Source: Candidatus Hydrogenedentota bacterium (GTDB lineage Bacteria > Hydrogenedentota > Hydrogenedentia > Hydrogenedentales > CAITNO01). Taken from it: 48,567 nt of DNA. The notes beneath the pieces were generated by a model. The model worked only from the letters and a program-made list of their open reading frames with translations, did no database searches and was not told where the DNA came from. The stretch lies in contig JAAYBR010000044.1 in the NCBI GenBank assembly GCA_012730045.1, positions 1 to 48,567 on the forward strand. The letters run 5' to 3'. Below are positions 34,622-42,965 of this stretch, piece after piece. How positions within the stretch are numbered: the stretch's first letter is position 1; each line of letters starts with the position of its first letter. Made by a program: the position numbers and the translations under genes.

Positions 34622-35383
34622 ATGACGGACAGCCGGGACATATCCCCCAAGTGGTATCAGCGGAGCTTCGGCGCGCTGTACCCGCTGGTCTACGCCCACC
34701 GGAGCCCGGAGGCGGCGGCGGGGGAGGCGCGTTTTGCCGCGGAGGCCGTCGGGTTGGGCGCGGGGGACCGTGTGCTGGACCTGTGCTGCGGCGCGGGGCG
34801 GCATGCGGCGCATCTGCTGGGGCGGACCCGCCGGGTCACGGGGCTGGACTGGTCGCCGGAGCTGCTGGCGGCGGCGCGGGCGGGGCTGGGGGGCGCGGCG
34901 GCGCTGGTGCGGGGGGACATGCGGGCCCTGCCTTTCGGCGGGGTCTTTGACGGGGTGTTCAATTTTTTCACGAGCTTTGGCTATTTCGCGGACGACGCGG
35001 AGAATGCGCGGGCGGCGGGGGAGATGGCGCGGGTGCTGCGGCCCGGCGGGCGGCTGTTTCTGGACCATATCGGCGCGGCGTGGGCGGCGGCGCGGCTGGT
35101 GCCGCGTTCGGAGCGCGAGCAGGACGGCCTCCGCATCGTGGAGGAGCGCTGGCTGGACGGCGGCGAACCGCCCGCGCGGGTGAACAAGGTGACCACGGTC
35201 TGGCGGGACGGCGCGTGCCTCGGGCGCTTTCCGGAGTCGGTGCGGCTGTACACGCTGGAGACGCTGGGGGCCGTGCTGTCCGGCGCGGGGCTGGCGGTCG
35301 AGCGGGTGTTTGGCGACTACGGGGACGTTTCCCCCGGCCCCGACGCGCCCCGGCTGATTTTCGTGTGCAGAAAGGGCGGGTGA
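34622..35383 (+). CDS. SAM-dependent methyltransferase of the bacillithiol operon (NmbA candidate)
   Basis: A 253-aa class I methyltransferase: motif I VLDLCCGAGRHA from residue 51, acidic LDWSPELL after strand 2, RGDMRALPF, FDGVFNFFTSFGYF and LRPGGRLFLDHIG. ATG at 34622 with GAGAGGG upstream; the longer frame from 34367 has no support. It ends one base before bshC, so it is almost surely cotranscribed with bacillithiol genes. Chlorobiaceae make N-methyl-bacillithiol with a SAM methyltransferase, and this gene could do the same; that is an inference from position only. Confidence 0.85.
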   Translation: MTDSRDISPKWYQRSFGALYPLVYAHRSPEAAAGEARFAAEAVGLGAGDRVLDLCCGAGRHAAHLLGRTRRVTGLDWSPELLAAARAGLGGAAALVRGDMRALPFGGVFDGVFNFFTSFGYFADDAENARAAGEMARVLRPGGRLFLDHIGAAWAAARLVPRSEREQDGLRIVEERWLDGGEPPARVNKVTTVWRDGACLGRFPESVRLYTLETLGAVLSGAGLAVERVFGDYGDVSPGPDAPRLIFVCRKGG

Positions 35384-35384
35384 C

Positions 35385-36938
35385 ATGACGGCGGATTTTG
35401 CGGCAGCCTATGCGTCCGGCGACCCAGCGGCCTGCGCGCTCCTTGGCGGGCCGCACGGGCGGCTGTTCACCGCGCCCGGCCCCGTGCCCGCGCCGCCGCC
35501 GGAGGTTGTTTCCGAGATCAACGAACACCAGGCGCGGCTGGGCACGGCCGCGCGGATTCCCGCAGGCGCGCGCCTCCTCGTCACGGGCCAGCAGCCCGGC
35601 CTCTTCGCGGGGCCGATGTACACGGTGTACAAGGCGGCGACGACGGTGTTGCTGGCGCGGGAGCTGGCGGCCACCACCGGCGCGCCCTGCGCGCCCGTGT
35701 TCTGGACCGCCTCCGAGGACCACGATTTCGACGAGGTGCGCACGGCGCACTTTCTCGACGCGCGCCGCGCGCCGTTTTCCCTGTCCCTGCCCGCGGAGGA
35801 CCCGCCGTCCGACCGGCCCCTGTTCGCCGTGCCCGCAACCGAGGCGCTGCACGCGCTCATTGACGAGGCGGCGGCCCGCTGCGCGGGGTCCGAGCTGACG
35901 CCGGAGGTGGCGGCCTTCCTGCATGACACGGCGTCGGCGTCGGACTCGCTGGCGGATTGGTTCCAGCGCATAATGGCCCGCCTGTTCGGCGGCACGCCGC
36001 TGGTCCATTTCGCGCCCCACTGGCCCGCCGCGCGGGCGGCGGTGCGCGGCGTGATCCGGCGCGAGATCGAGACCCCCCTCGTGTCCACGCGCCTCGTGAA
36101 CGGGGCGGCGTCGGCGCTGGAGCGCCTGGGGTATGCGGCGGGGGTGCGGCGTCCGGAGACGGCGTGCAACTTCTTCCTGCTGTCCGGCGGGCGGCGGCTG
36201 CGCGTCCACTGGCAGGACGGCCGCTTTGTGCTGCCCGACGCCCCCGGCGGGGACTACGAACCGGCGGCGCTGCTGGACCTGCTGGAGGCGGAACCGGGGC
36301 GCTTCTCGCCGAACGTGGTCCTGCGGCCCGTGGTGCAGCAGGCGCTCTTCGGCGCGGCGGCCTGCGTCTGCGGCCCCGGCGAAACGGTATACTGGGCGCA
36401 GCTCGGCGGCGTCTTCGACCACTTCGACACGCCCTTCCCCGTGGTGTGGCCGCGGGCGCGCGCCGTGATCCTCGGCGCGAAGGAGCGCAAGCACCTGCGC
36501 GCATTCGGCCTGCCGGCGGAGGCGCTGGCCACCGGGGCGGACGCGGTGGTGGACCGGGCGCTGCGGGACGCGCCGCCGCCGGAGGCGCTGGCGGAGGCGC
36601 GGCGGCGACGCGACGCGATGCTCGCGGAGGCGGAGGCGCTGCGCGCGCGGCTTGGCGAAGGCCCCGCGGCGGACGCGGCGGCGAAACTGGCGGAGGCGGT
36701 GGGGCAGGGCTTCGGGCGCGTCGAGCGCGCGCTGCTGCACGGAGACCGCGAAAAGGTCGCCGCGCTGTCGGCGCGGGCGCGGCGGCTGTGCGATGTGGCG
36801 ATGCCCGGGGGGCGTCCGCAGGAGCGGGCGCTGTCCCCGTTCACGTGGCTGTTTTCCGAGGGCTTCGGCTTCACGGACGCCGTGCTGCGCGGGCTGGACC
36901 CGCACGCGCCCGGCGTGCAGGAGATGGAAATCGGATGA
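35385..36938 (+). CDS. bshC: Bacillithiol biosynthesis protein BshC (putative cysteine ligase)
   Basis: BshC (517 aa) is assigned to the last step of bacillithiol synthesis, adding cysteine to glucosaminyl-malate. Family landmarks are clear: LLVTGQQPGLFAGPMYTVYKAAT (from 65), PVFWTASEDHDFDEV (from 104) and, further on, FSPNVVLRPVVQQAL with CGPGETVYWAQL. The C-terminal coiled coil is Ala/Glu/Arg-rich (about 395-475). Its stop overlaps the next start (ATGA). Codon third positions favour G (GCG, CTG), unlike bshA. Confidence 0.95.
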   Translation: MTADFAAAYASGDPAACALLGGPHGRLFTAPGPVPAPPPEVVSEINEHQARLGTAARIPAGARLLVTGQQPGLFAGPMYTVYKAATTVLLARELAATTGAPCAPVFWTASEDHDFDEVRTAHFLDARRAPFSLSLPAEDPPSDRPLFAVPATEALHALIDEAAARCAGSELTPEVAAFLHDTASASDSLADWFQRIMARLFGGTPLVHFAPHWPAARAAVRGVIRREIETPLVSTRLVNGAASALERLGYAAGVRRPETACNFFLLSGGRRLRVHWQDGRFVLPDAPGGDYEPAALLDLLEAEPGRFSPNVVLRPVVQQALFGAAACVCGPGETVYWAQLGGVFDHFDTPFPVVWPRARAVILGAKERKHLRAFGLPAEALATGADAVVDRALRDAPPPEALAEARRRRDAMLAEAEALRARLGEGPAADAAAKLAEAVGQGFGRVERALLHGDREKVAALSARARRLCDVAMPGGRPQERALSPFTWLFSEGFGFTDAVLRGLDPHAPGVQEMEIG

Positions 36939-37669
36939 GCGGAGAGACCACACCGGTGGATGTGCTGGCCGTCGGCGCGCATCCCGACGACGTCGAGATC
37001 GGCTGCGGCGGGCTGCTGGCGAAGCTCGTGCGCGACGGATACAGCGTCGCCCTGGCCGACCTTACGGCGGGGGAGACGGGCACCCGCGGCACCGTGGAGG
37101 AGCGGCGCGTGGAGGCGGCGAACGCCGCACGCGTGCTGGGGGTCCGCGCGCGCGTGTGCGCCGGCCTGCCCGACGGCGGCGTGGCCAACACGCCGGAGCA
37201 GCAGCGCGCGGTGATCCAGATCGTGCGGCGGTTCCGGCCGAAGGTGCTGGTGACGCTCATGGACCGCGACCGGCACCCGGACCACTCGGCGGCGCATGTC
37301 CTCGTGCGCGAGGCGAACTTCCTGGCGGGACTCGCCCGCATCGAGACGGGCCAGCCCGCCCACCGCACCCCGGTGCTTTATTACTTCCACCCCTACACCG
37401 ACTTCACCGGCACGCCGGACTTCCTCGTGGACGTGACCGACACCTTCGACACCAAGCTCGCCGCCCTGGCGGAGCACAAATCCCAGTTCCACAACCCCGA
37501 CCATCCCGGCGAGCAGACCTACATCTCGTCGCCCGAATTCTGGGAGGGCATCACCGTCCGCGCCCGCTACTGGGGCGGGCGCATGGGCGTGCGGTACGCC
37601 GAGCCCTTCTTCTGCGAGGGGCCCCTGCTGTTGGACACCCTCCCCGGGCTGAAAGGAACCGCCCCATGA
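36935..37669 (+). CDS. bshB1: Bacillithiol biosynthesis deacetylase BshB1 (PIG-L family)
   Basis: A 244-aa zinc deacetylase that removes the acetyl group from N-acetylglucosaminyl-malate. The PIG-L motif AHPDD (15-19, VGAHPDDVEIGCGG) and the second motif with H115 and H118 (DRHPDHSAAH) supply metal ligands; GETGTRGT follows strand 2. Start at 36935 overlaps the bshC stop; its own stop overlaps the bshA start. GGAGAT lies just upstream. Cytoplasmic. Confidence 0.93.
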   Translation: MSGETTPVDVLAVGAHPDDVEIGCGGLLAKLVRDGYSVALADLTAGETGTRGTVEERRVEAANAARVLGVRARVCAGLPDGGVANTPEQQRAVIQIVRRFRPKVLVTLMDRDRHPDHSAAHVLVREANFLAGLARIETGQPAHRTPVLYYFHPYTDFTGTPDFLVDVTDTFDTKLAALAEHKSQFHNPDHPGEQTYISSPEFWEGITVRARYWGGRMGVRYAEPFFCEGPLLLDTLPGLKGTAP

Positions 37670-38814
37670 AACTCGGCATCACCTGCCAGGCCGGCACCGG
37701 CGGCAGCGGCATCCTCGCCACCGAACTGGGCCTCGCCCTCGCCGCGCGGGGACACGAGGTCCACTTCGTCACCCTCGAGCAGCCCTTCCGCCTCGCCGGC
37801 TTCCGCGAGAACGTGTACACCCACTACGTCGAGGACGTGACCTACCCCGTGTTCCGCGTGCCGCCGTACACCCTGTCGCTGGCGTCCAAGATCAGCGAGG
37901 TGGCCGAGGAGCACGGGATCGAAATCTGGCATGCCCACTACGCCATCCCCAACGCGGCGGCGGCGCTCTTCGCGCGCGACATGCTGCCGCCCGAGCGGCG
38001 ATTCTGCCTCGTCACCACGGTCCACGGCACCGACATCACCCTCGTCGGCGGGCACCCGTCGTTCTACCGCGCCACGCGCTTCGCCATGGAGAACAGCTGC
38101 GTCGTCACCGCCGTGTCCGACTGGCTCAGCCGCGAGACGGAGCGCGAGTTCGCCCTGACCGTTCCCGTGCGCACCATCCACAACTTCACGGACCCCGAAC
38201 GGTTCAAACCGAAGCCCGCCGTGAACCGCGACCGGCTCGCCGCCCCCGGCGAGCGCATCGTCATGCACGTCTCCAACTTCCGCCCCGTGAAGCGTGTCAC
38301 CGACGTGGTGCGCGCCTTTGCCCGCATGCTGGAGGAGGTGGACGCGCGGCTGCTCCTCGTGGGCGACGGCCCCGAGCGCCTCAGCGCCGTCGGCGTGGCC
38401 AAGCAGCTCGGCGTCCTCGACAAGATCACCAGCCTGGGCAACGTGGAGAACATCGAGGACCTGCTGCCCGCCGCCGACCTCGTGTTCCAGCCCAGCGAGC
38501 ACGAGAGCTTCGGCCTCGTCCCGCTCGAGGCCATGGCCTGCGGCGTGCCCGTCCTTGCCACCGCCAGCGGCGGCGTCACCGAGGTCGTCGAACACGGCGT
38601 CACCGGCTACCTTTGCGGGGTCGGCGACATTGACGCCATGGTCCGCCACGGCGTCGCCATCCTGTCCGACCCCGCCCTGCGTGCGGCCCTGGGCGCGCGG
38701 GCGCGCGAGCGCGTCCTGACGCGGTTCCCCGTGGACCGCATCGTCGGCCAGTACGAGGCCCTGTACGCGGAGGTGCTGGAGCGCCGCCGCGCGCTCGGCG
38801 GCGCCCCCCACTGA
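37666..38814 (+). CDS. bshA: N-acetyl-alpha-D-glucosaminyl L-malate synthase BshA
   Basis: BshA (382 aa) is a GT-B retaining glycosyltransferase that joins UDP-GlcNAc and L-malate in the first bacillithiol step. N-terminal KLGITCQAGTGGSGILATELGLALAARGHEVHFV, WHAHYAIPNAAAA, VTTVHGTDITLVG and the C-terminal FRPVKRVTDVV and EHESFGLVPLEAMACGVPV (E280 and E288) match BshA of other phyla. ATG 37666 overlaps the bshB1 stop, with AAAGGA 8 nt upstream. Length is normal for the family (about 375-385). Confidence 0.95.
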   Translation: MKLGITCQAGTGGSGILATELGLALAARGHEVHFVTLEQPFRLAGFRENVYTHYVEDVTYPVFRVPPYTLSLASKISEVAEEHGIEIWHAHYAIPNAAAALFARDMLPPERRFCLVTTVHGTDITLVGGHPSFYRATRFAMENSCVVTAVSDWLSRETEREFALTVPVRTIHNFTDPERFKPKPAVNRDRLAAPGERIVMHVSNFRPVKRVTDVVRAFARMLEEVDARLLLVGDGPERLSAVGVAKQLGVLDKITSLGNVENIEDLLPAADLVFQPSEHESFGLVPLEAMACGVPVLATASGGVTEVVEHGVTGYLCGVGDIDAMVRHGVAILSDPALRAALGARARERVLTRFPVDRIVGQYEALYAEVLERRRALGGAPH

Positions 38815-38829
38815 GAAAGGAGAGAGGTC

Positions 38830-39009
38830 ATGGGCTGCGAAACCTGCTTCATGCGCAAACACTACGAGAAGAACCCCCGCTCCCTGCTCGGGCGGATCTG
38901 GCGCTGGCACACGGGCTTCTGCCCCGGCTGGCGCGGCTACCTCAAGAGCCTGACCCCCGAGGCCCGCGCCGAACTCGACGCGCGGCTGGCCGAGGCGGCG
39001 AAGAAGTGA
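38830..39009 (+). CDS. Small cysteine-containing protein at the end of the bacillithiol operon
   Basis: A 59-aa protein with AAAGGAG (38816-38822) 7 nt before its ATG and 15 nt after bshA, so very likely expressed with the operon. It reads MGCETCFMRKHYEKNP, then SLLGRIWRWHTGFCPGWRGY, then a charged helix ending AEAAKK. A CxxC pair (C3, C6) and C31 could bind metal or undergo thiol exchange. No signal peptide or membrane helix. I do not recognise a named family. Confidence 0.75.
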   Translation: MGCETCFMRKHYEKNPRSLLGRIWRWHTGFCPGWRGYLKSLTPEARAELDARLAEAAKK

Positions 39010-39068
39010 CCGGGGCGCCCCGCCCGCGGCGCGGCGGGGGATGCACGTAACATAGAGAGGGTTGTGCG

Positions 39069-42000
39069 ATGAGAATGGGCGCGTGGATCGGTCTGTTCCT
39101 GATTGCGGGGGCGTCTCTCGCCGCGGAGCCGGTGAAACAGTGGGAGGACACGCTCACGCTGCCCACCTACGGGTGGGAGGACGACCCGAACCCGGTGTTC
39201 CAGGCGTATGAGACATCCATCTACTACCCCTGGACCCGGCAGGACCACCTGCCGCCGCACAAGGAGGACCGCGCCTACCGCGCCCTGCACCTGGAGAACG
39301 AGTACCTGCACGTGGTCTGCCTGCCCGGGCTGGGCGGGCGCATCCACTCGGTGTTCGACAAGACCACCGGGGAGGAGATGTTCCACAAGAACGACGTGAT
39401 CAAGCCCGCGCTCATCGCCATGCGCGGCGCGTGGATCGCCGGCGGCATCGAGTGGAACGTCGGCCCCCAGGGCCACACGGTTTTCATGATGGAGCCCGTG
39501 GGCGGCGTGCTGGAGGCGAACCCCGACGGCTCCGCCACCCTCATTGTCGCCGCCGTGGAGAAGACCTTCCGCACGCGCTGGGAGGTGCGCCTCACCCTGC
39601 ATCCCGGCCGCGCGCTCCTCGACGAGGAAATCCGCCTGACGAACCCCACCGACGGGGTGCAGCCCTACTACTTCTGGAACAACACGGCCTTCCCCAGCCG
39701 GCCCGGCACCCGCTTCATCTACCCCATGACCCTGGGCACGGACCACAACGGCACCACCTTCTTCACCTGGCCGGAAAACGGGGGCCGCGACATCACCTGG
39801 CTCAAGAACTACGACACCATGACCTCCGTGTTCGGGTACAAGGTGGACTTCGACTTCTTCGGCGCCTATGACGCCGAACGCGACCGCGGCATCGTGTCCC
39901 ACGCCAACCACCACCAGGTGCCCGGAAAGAAGGCCTGGACCTGGGGCACCGACGACTTCGGCGTTTACAGCCAGACGGGCCTCACCGACGCGGGCCGCGA
40001 CGAGGCCCCCTACATCGAGGTGCAGAGCGGCCCCCTGCGCACGCAGGCGGACCACGGCATGATGCGCCCCCGCCAGACCATCGCCTGGCGCGAGTGCTGG
40101 TATCCCGTCCACGGTCTCGGCGACGGCTTCGACTTCGCCAACGGCGACCTGGCGGTCTCCGTGAAACGCGACGGCGCCGGGCTCGCGGTCCGCATGATCG
40201 CCACCGCCGAACACGCCGCCGCCGAGTGCGCGCTCTTCGGCGCGGACTCCGCGCCGCTGGGCGCGCGGATCGTCACCCTCTTCCCGAAGACGCCCAACGT
40301 CCTCGCGTTCGACCTCGGGAAGGACGTGCCCGCCGACGCGCCCCTGCGGCTGCGGGTCTCCGTCCCCGGCGCGGTCCTGCTGGACCAGGTTTTCCCCCTG
40401 CAAATCCCCAAGGTGAACCCGCCCAGCCTGGAGAAGAAGCCGTCCCGCGCCGACGGCCTCCCCACGGCGGACGAACTGTTCGCGGAGGCTTTCCTGCTGG
40501 ACAGCCAGTCGGATCCCGACGGGGCCCGCACCGCCTACGGCAAGGCGCTCGCGACGGACCCGGCCCATGCCGACACGCTCTGGGCGCTGGCCGTCCTCGA
40601 CAACGAGCAGGGGCTCCACGCAGACGCGGCGGCCCATGCGGAAAAGGCCCTCGAGCGCGACCCGGAGCACGGCCCCGCCGCCTACCAGCTCGGCGTGGCC
40701 TGCCTGCGCCGGGGGGATTTCGCGGCGGCGGCCACCTGGGGGTGGAAGGCGTCGCGCTGCGCGGGCCTGGAGGCCGCCGGCCTCAACCTAGCGGGCCGCG
40801 CCGCCATGAACCTCGGACGGCCCGACGAGGCGCGCTCCCTGTTTGAGCGCGCCGCCGCGTGGGCGCCCCAGGACCGCGCCAACCGCGACAGCCTGCTGGC
40901 CGCGCGGTACGCTCTGGGCGGCGGGGAGGCCCTGGCAAAGGACCTCGCGGCCGTCCGCAAGGACGCCCCGCTCGACCCGCTGCCCGCGCTGCTGGAGCCG
41001 ATGGCGCGCGGCGAGGTTCCCGCGCTGGTGCCCGCCCTCCGGGGGCTTGGCGGCGACCCCGTGTTCAACGTTCTCGACGCTGCCGCGTTCTTCGCGGACC
41101 ACGGCCAGCCCGCGGCGGCGCTGCTGCTGCTGCGCGCCGCCCTCCCCGACAAGACGCTGTTTCCGCAGGACGACCCCTTCGTCCTCTACGCCGCCGCGTA
41201 TTACCGCGACCGGCTCGGCGACGACGCGCCGCCCCCCCTGAAGGCCGTCCCCGTGGACGACCTGCTCGCCCGCGCCGCCGCCGCGCCCCTGTCCAAGAAC
41301 TTCCCCCACGGCGCGCAGGCCTTCGCCGTGCTGGAATGGGCCGCCGCCCGGCAGCCCGCCGCCGCCAACGCGCCGTACCTGCTCGGCCTTGCCTGCGCGG
41401 GCGCCCACCGCCTGGACGAGGCCGTCGCGCGGTGGGAGGCCGCCGTCGCGCTCGACCCGGCCCTCGCGCCCGCGTGGCGGCTCCTCGGCCTGCACCGCTG
41501 GAAAAAAGACGCCGACCTGGCCGGTGCGGAGGAGTGCCTGAAGAAGGCCTTCGCCGCCGCCCCCGGCGACCAGGTCATCCTTAACGACCTCGCCGCCGTG
41601 CTCACGGCCCTCGGGCGGCGGCCCGAGGCGCTCGCGCTGGTCGAGGCGCTGCCCGCCGGCGTTGACATCCGCTACGACCTCGCCCTCTGGCGCGCAGAGG
41701 CCCTGCTGGGCGAGAAGCAGTACGACCGCTGCCTCGACCTCCTGCGCACCGGCGACTTCACCAACTGGGAGGGCGCCACCAAGCCCCGCGACCTCTACAC
41801 CGCCGCCCTCACGGCGCGCGGGAAGCTCCGCGCCGAAGAGGGGCGCACCGGGGACGCCCTCGCCGACTTCCGCGAGGCCCTCACCTACCCCGAAAACCTC
41901 GGCGTCGGCCGCAAATACAAACCCACCGAGGCCGAGGCCCGCTACTGGGCCGGCAAAATGCTCCACCTGCTCGGCCGCACCGAAGAGGCCCGCGCCGAAT

Positions 42001-42122
42001 GGACCGAGGGCGCAAGCCAGGTGGACCGCCAGTCCCCGCCGCTCCCCTTCATCACCGTCACCGACGCCCAGGACGCGCACGTCAAAAAATGCGCCGCCGC
42101 CCTCGAACTGCTGCCGAAATAG
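39069..42122 (+). CDS. Secreted DUF5107/TPR-repeat protein
   Basis: A 1017-aa protein. A signal peptide (MRMGAWIGLFLIAGASLA, cleavage near residue 19) suggests export. Residues about 20-370 match the DUF5107 type (ENEYLHVVCLPGLGGRIHSVFDK, GAWIAGGIEWNVGPQGH, PYYFWNNTAFP), a galactose-mutarotase-like beta-sandwich often linked to carbohydrate handling. Residues about 470-1000 are alpha-helical TPR-like units (AYGKALATDPAHADTLWALA, YRLGVACLRRGDF-like). AGAGAGG 8 nt upstream of ATG 39069. It starts 59 nt after the small protein and may be read through from the bacillithiol operon. Exact function unknown. Confidence 0.85.
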   Translation: MRMGAWIGLFLIAGASLAAEPVKQWEDTLTLPTYGWEDDPNPVFQAYETSIYYPWTRQDHLPPHKEDRAYRALHLENEYLHVVCLPGLGGRIHSVFDKTTGEEMFHKNDVIKPALIAMRGAWIAGGIEWNVGPQGHTVFMMEPVGGVLEANPDGSATLIVAAVEKTFRTRWEVRLTLHPGRALLDEEIRLTNPTDGVQPYYFWNNTAFPSRPGTRFIYPMTLGTDHNGTTFFTWPENGGRDITWLKNYDTMTSVFGYKVDFDFFGAYDAERDRGIVSHANHHQVPGKKAWTWGTDDFGVYSQTGLTDAGRDEAPYIEVQSGPLRTQADHGMMRPRQTIAWRECWYPVHGLGDGFDFANGDLAVSVKRDGAGLAVRMIATAEHAAAECALFGADSAPLGARIVTLFPKTPNVLAFDLGKDVPADAPLRLRVSVPGAVLLDQVFPLQIPKVNPPSLEKKPSRADGLPTADELFAEAFLLDSQSDPDGARTAYGKALATDPAHADTLWALAVLDNEQGLHADAAAHAEKALERDPEHGPAAYQLGVACLRRGDFAAAATWGWKASRCAGLEAAGLNLAGRAAMNLGRPDEARSLFERAAAWAPQDRANRDSLLAARYALGGGEALAKDLAAVRKDAPLDPLPALLEPMARGEVPALVPALRGLGGDPVFNVLDAAAFFADHGQPAAALLLLRAALPDKTLFPQDDPFVLYAAAYYRDRLGDDAPPPLKAVPVDDLLARAAAAPLSKNFPHGAQAFAVLEWAAARQPAAANAPYLLGLACAGAHRLDEAVARWEAAVALDPALAPAWRLLGLHRWKKDADLAGAEECLKKAFAAAPGDQVILNDLAAVLTALGRRPEALALVEALPAGVDIRYDLALWRAEALLGEKQYDRCLDLLRTGDFTNWEGATKPRDLYTAALTARGKLRAEEGRTGDALADFREALTYPENLGVGRKYKPTEAEARYWAGKMLHLLGRTEEARAEWTEGASQVDRQSPPLPFITVTDAQDAHVKKCAAALELLPK

Positions 42123-42350
42123 GCGGGAAAGGGGAGGGCGCCAGGCCGCGCCCCAATATGCGTTGACCTGCGGCGCACGCCTGTGGGGGCGCCGCCCGCC
42201 GCGCCCTCTCCCCGTGCCCGGGGCGCACACGAAAAGACCAGGACCCCCGCCCGTAGGGGCGCCGCTTGCCGCGCCCTCTTCTCGCGCCCTCTCCCCGCAC
42301 AACATCCCCGTTTTTGAACGCGGTCTTACCCGGCAACGGCCGCCCCCGCT
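42123..42350. other. Gene-free intergenic region before the tRNA promoter
   Basis: No credible gene. It contains the paired 27-bp direct repeats described separately and GC-rich low-complexity sequence. I see no clear terminator for the upstream gene. Confidence 0.5.
42183..42279. repeat. Pair of 27-bp direct repeats
   Basis: 42183-42209 and 42253-42279 match in 24 of 27 positions; both read GGGGCGCCGC then pyrimidines then GCCGCGCCCTCT. Spaced 70 bp apart in non-coding DNA. The sequence looks like a dispersed intergenic element rather than a regulatory site. Confidence 0.65.
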
Positions 42351-42380
42351 TTGACAATTCCCCCGCAGAAACGGTACTAT
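42351..42380 (+). promoter_or_regulatory. Strong sigma70-type promoter of the tRNA-Lys gene
   Basis: A perfect TTGACA at 42351-42356 and TACTAT at 42375-42380 with an 18-nt spacer. Predicted start near 42387, leaving a short leader of about 36 nt before the mature tRNA. Confidence 0.8.
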
Positions 42381-42387
42381 TCCCCGG

Positions 42388-42405
42388 AGCGGCGCATGCG
42401 CCGCT
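42388..42405. repeat. 18-bp perfect palindrome in the tRNA leader
   Basis: AGCGGCGCATGCGCCGCT is self-complementary over its whole length. It begins at the predicted transcript start and ends 17 nt before the tRNA. It could fold in the 5' leader, help processing, or be an operator-like site. Confidence 0.7.
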
Positions 42406-42422
42406 ACTGTCTTTTCTACAGT

Positions 42423-42498
42423 GGACGGGTAGCTCAGTTGGTAGAGCATCGGACTTTTAATCCGGTGGTCGCGGGTTCGAGCCCCGCCCCGTTCACCA
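42423..42498 (+). tRNA. tRNA-Lys (anticodon UUU), CCA encoded
   Basis: The cloverleaf is complete: acceptor GGACGGG (42423-42429) pairs with CCCGTTC (42488-42494) with one G-U; D-arm GCTC/GAGC; anticodon stem TCGGA/TCCGG around CTTTTAA with anticodon TTT at 42456-42458; T-arm GCGGG/CCCGC around TTCGAGC; discriminator A and an encoded CCA at 42496-42498. Total 76 nt. Confidence 0.97.
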
Positions 42499-42603
42499 TT
42501 GATTTACAACGCAAACGCCGCAACTCCCCCGCCTCCCAGCGCCCGAAAACCGCCGGCATTCCTTACTGCCCCAGGGACCGCGCCGTGCTACGCCCCTTGG
42601 AGT

Positions 42604-42647
42604 GCGGTAGCTTGCTACCGCCTTTCTTCGCGCGGGCTCGCCCGCGC
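42604..42647. repeat. Two adjacent palindromic hairpins, possibly the tRNA terminator
   Basis: GCGGTAGC/GCTACCGC (42604-42611 and 42614-42621) is followed by CTTTCTTC, then GCGCGGGC/GCCCGCGC (42630-42637 and 42640-42647). The first hairpin plus T-rich stretch could end the tRNA transcript about 105 nt downstream; the pair also resembles a dispersed REP-like element. Confidence 0.55.
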
Positions 42648-42684
42648 GCCCCTTCCTGCAGACTCCAGACTCTTCTTTTCCCCC

Positions 42685-42843
42685 TCAAACCTCCGCGTCC
42701 TCGTCGCCGGAAGGCTCCGGGCCTGCATTGCCCTCCAGCACCTGGTTCGCGTGCCGCGTCACCAGGCTGTCCCAGCTCACATCCGCGCGGATCAGCGTCG
42801 CGTCCACATGCACCGTCCGGGCGTTCACCAGCCCCGCGTCCCT
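42685..42843 (-). pseudogene. Transposase remnant, IS1182-like
   Basis: On the - strand a short frame reads RDAGLVNARTVHVDATLIRA then DVSWDSLVTRH, followed by an acidic stretch and a stop. This resembles the VDATLIRADVSWESLV block and acidic linker in IS1182/IS5-like transposases. The rest of the transposase is missing on both sides. Family assignment is from memory of the motif and is not certain. Confidence 0.5.
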
Positions 42844-42965
42844 ATTCATTGGCGCTGCGGCAGGGAATGCCCCCTTCTCCGTTCCACCTGTTCCACCCAA
42901 TCCCGGCCGAAGCCAGAGATTCTTCTTATAAGGAAGTGTTATTATTTAGAACCCGCTAAGTGCTA

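Noticed and set aside
42253-42279. Possible attachment site next to tRNA-Lys
   Set aside because: The repeats lie upstream of the tRNA and do not match its 3' end, and no integrase gene is in the window.
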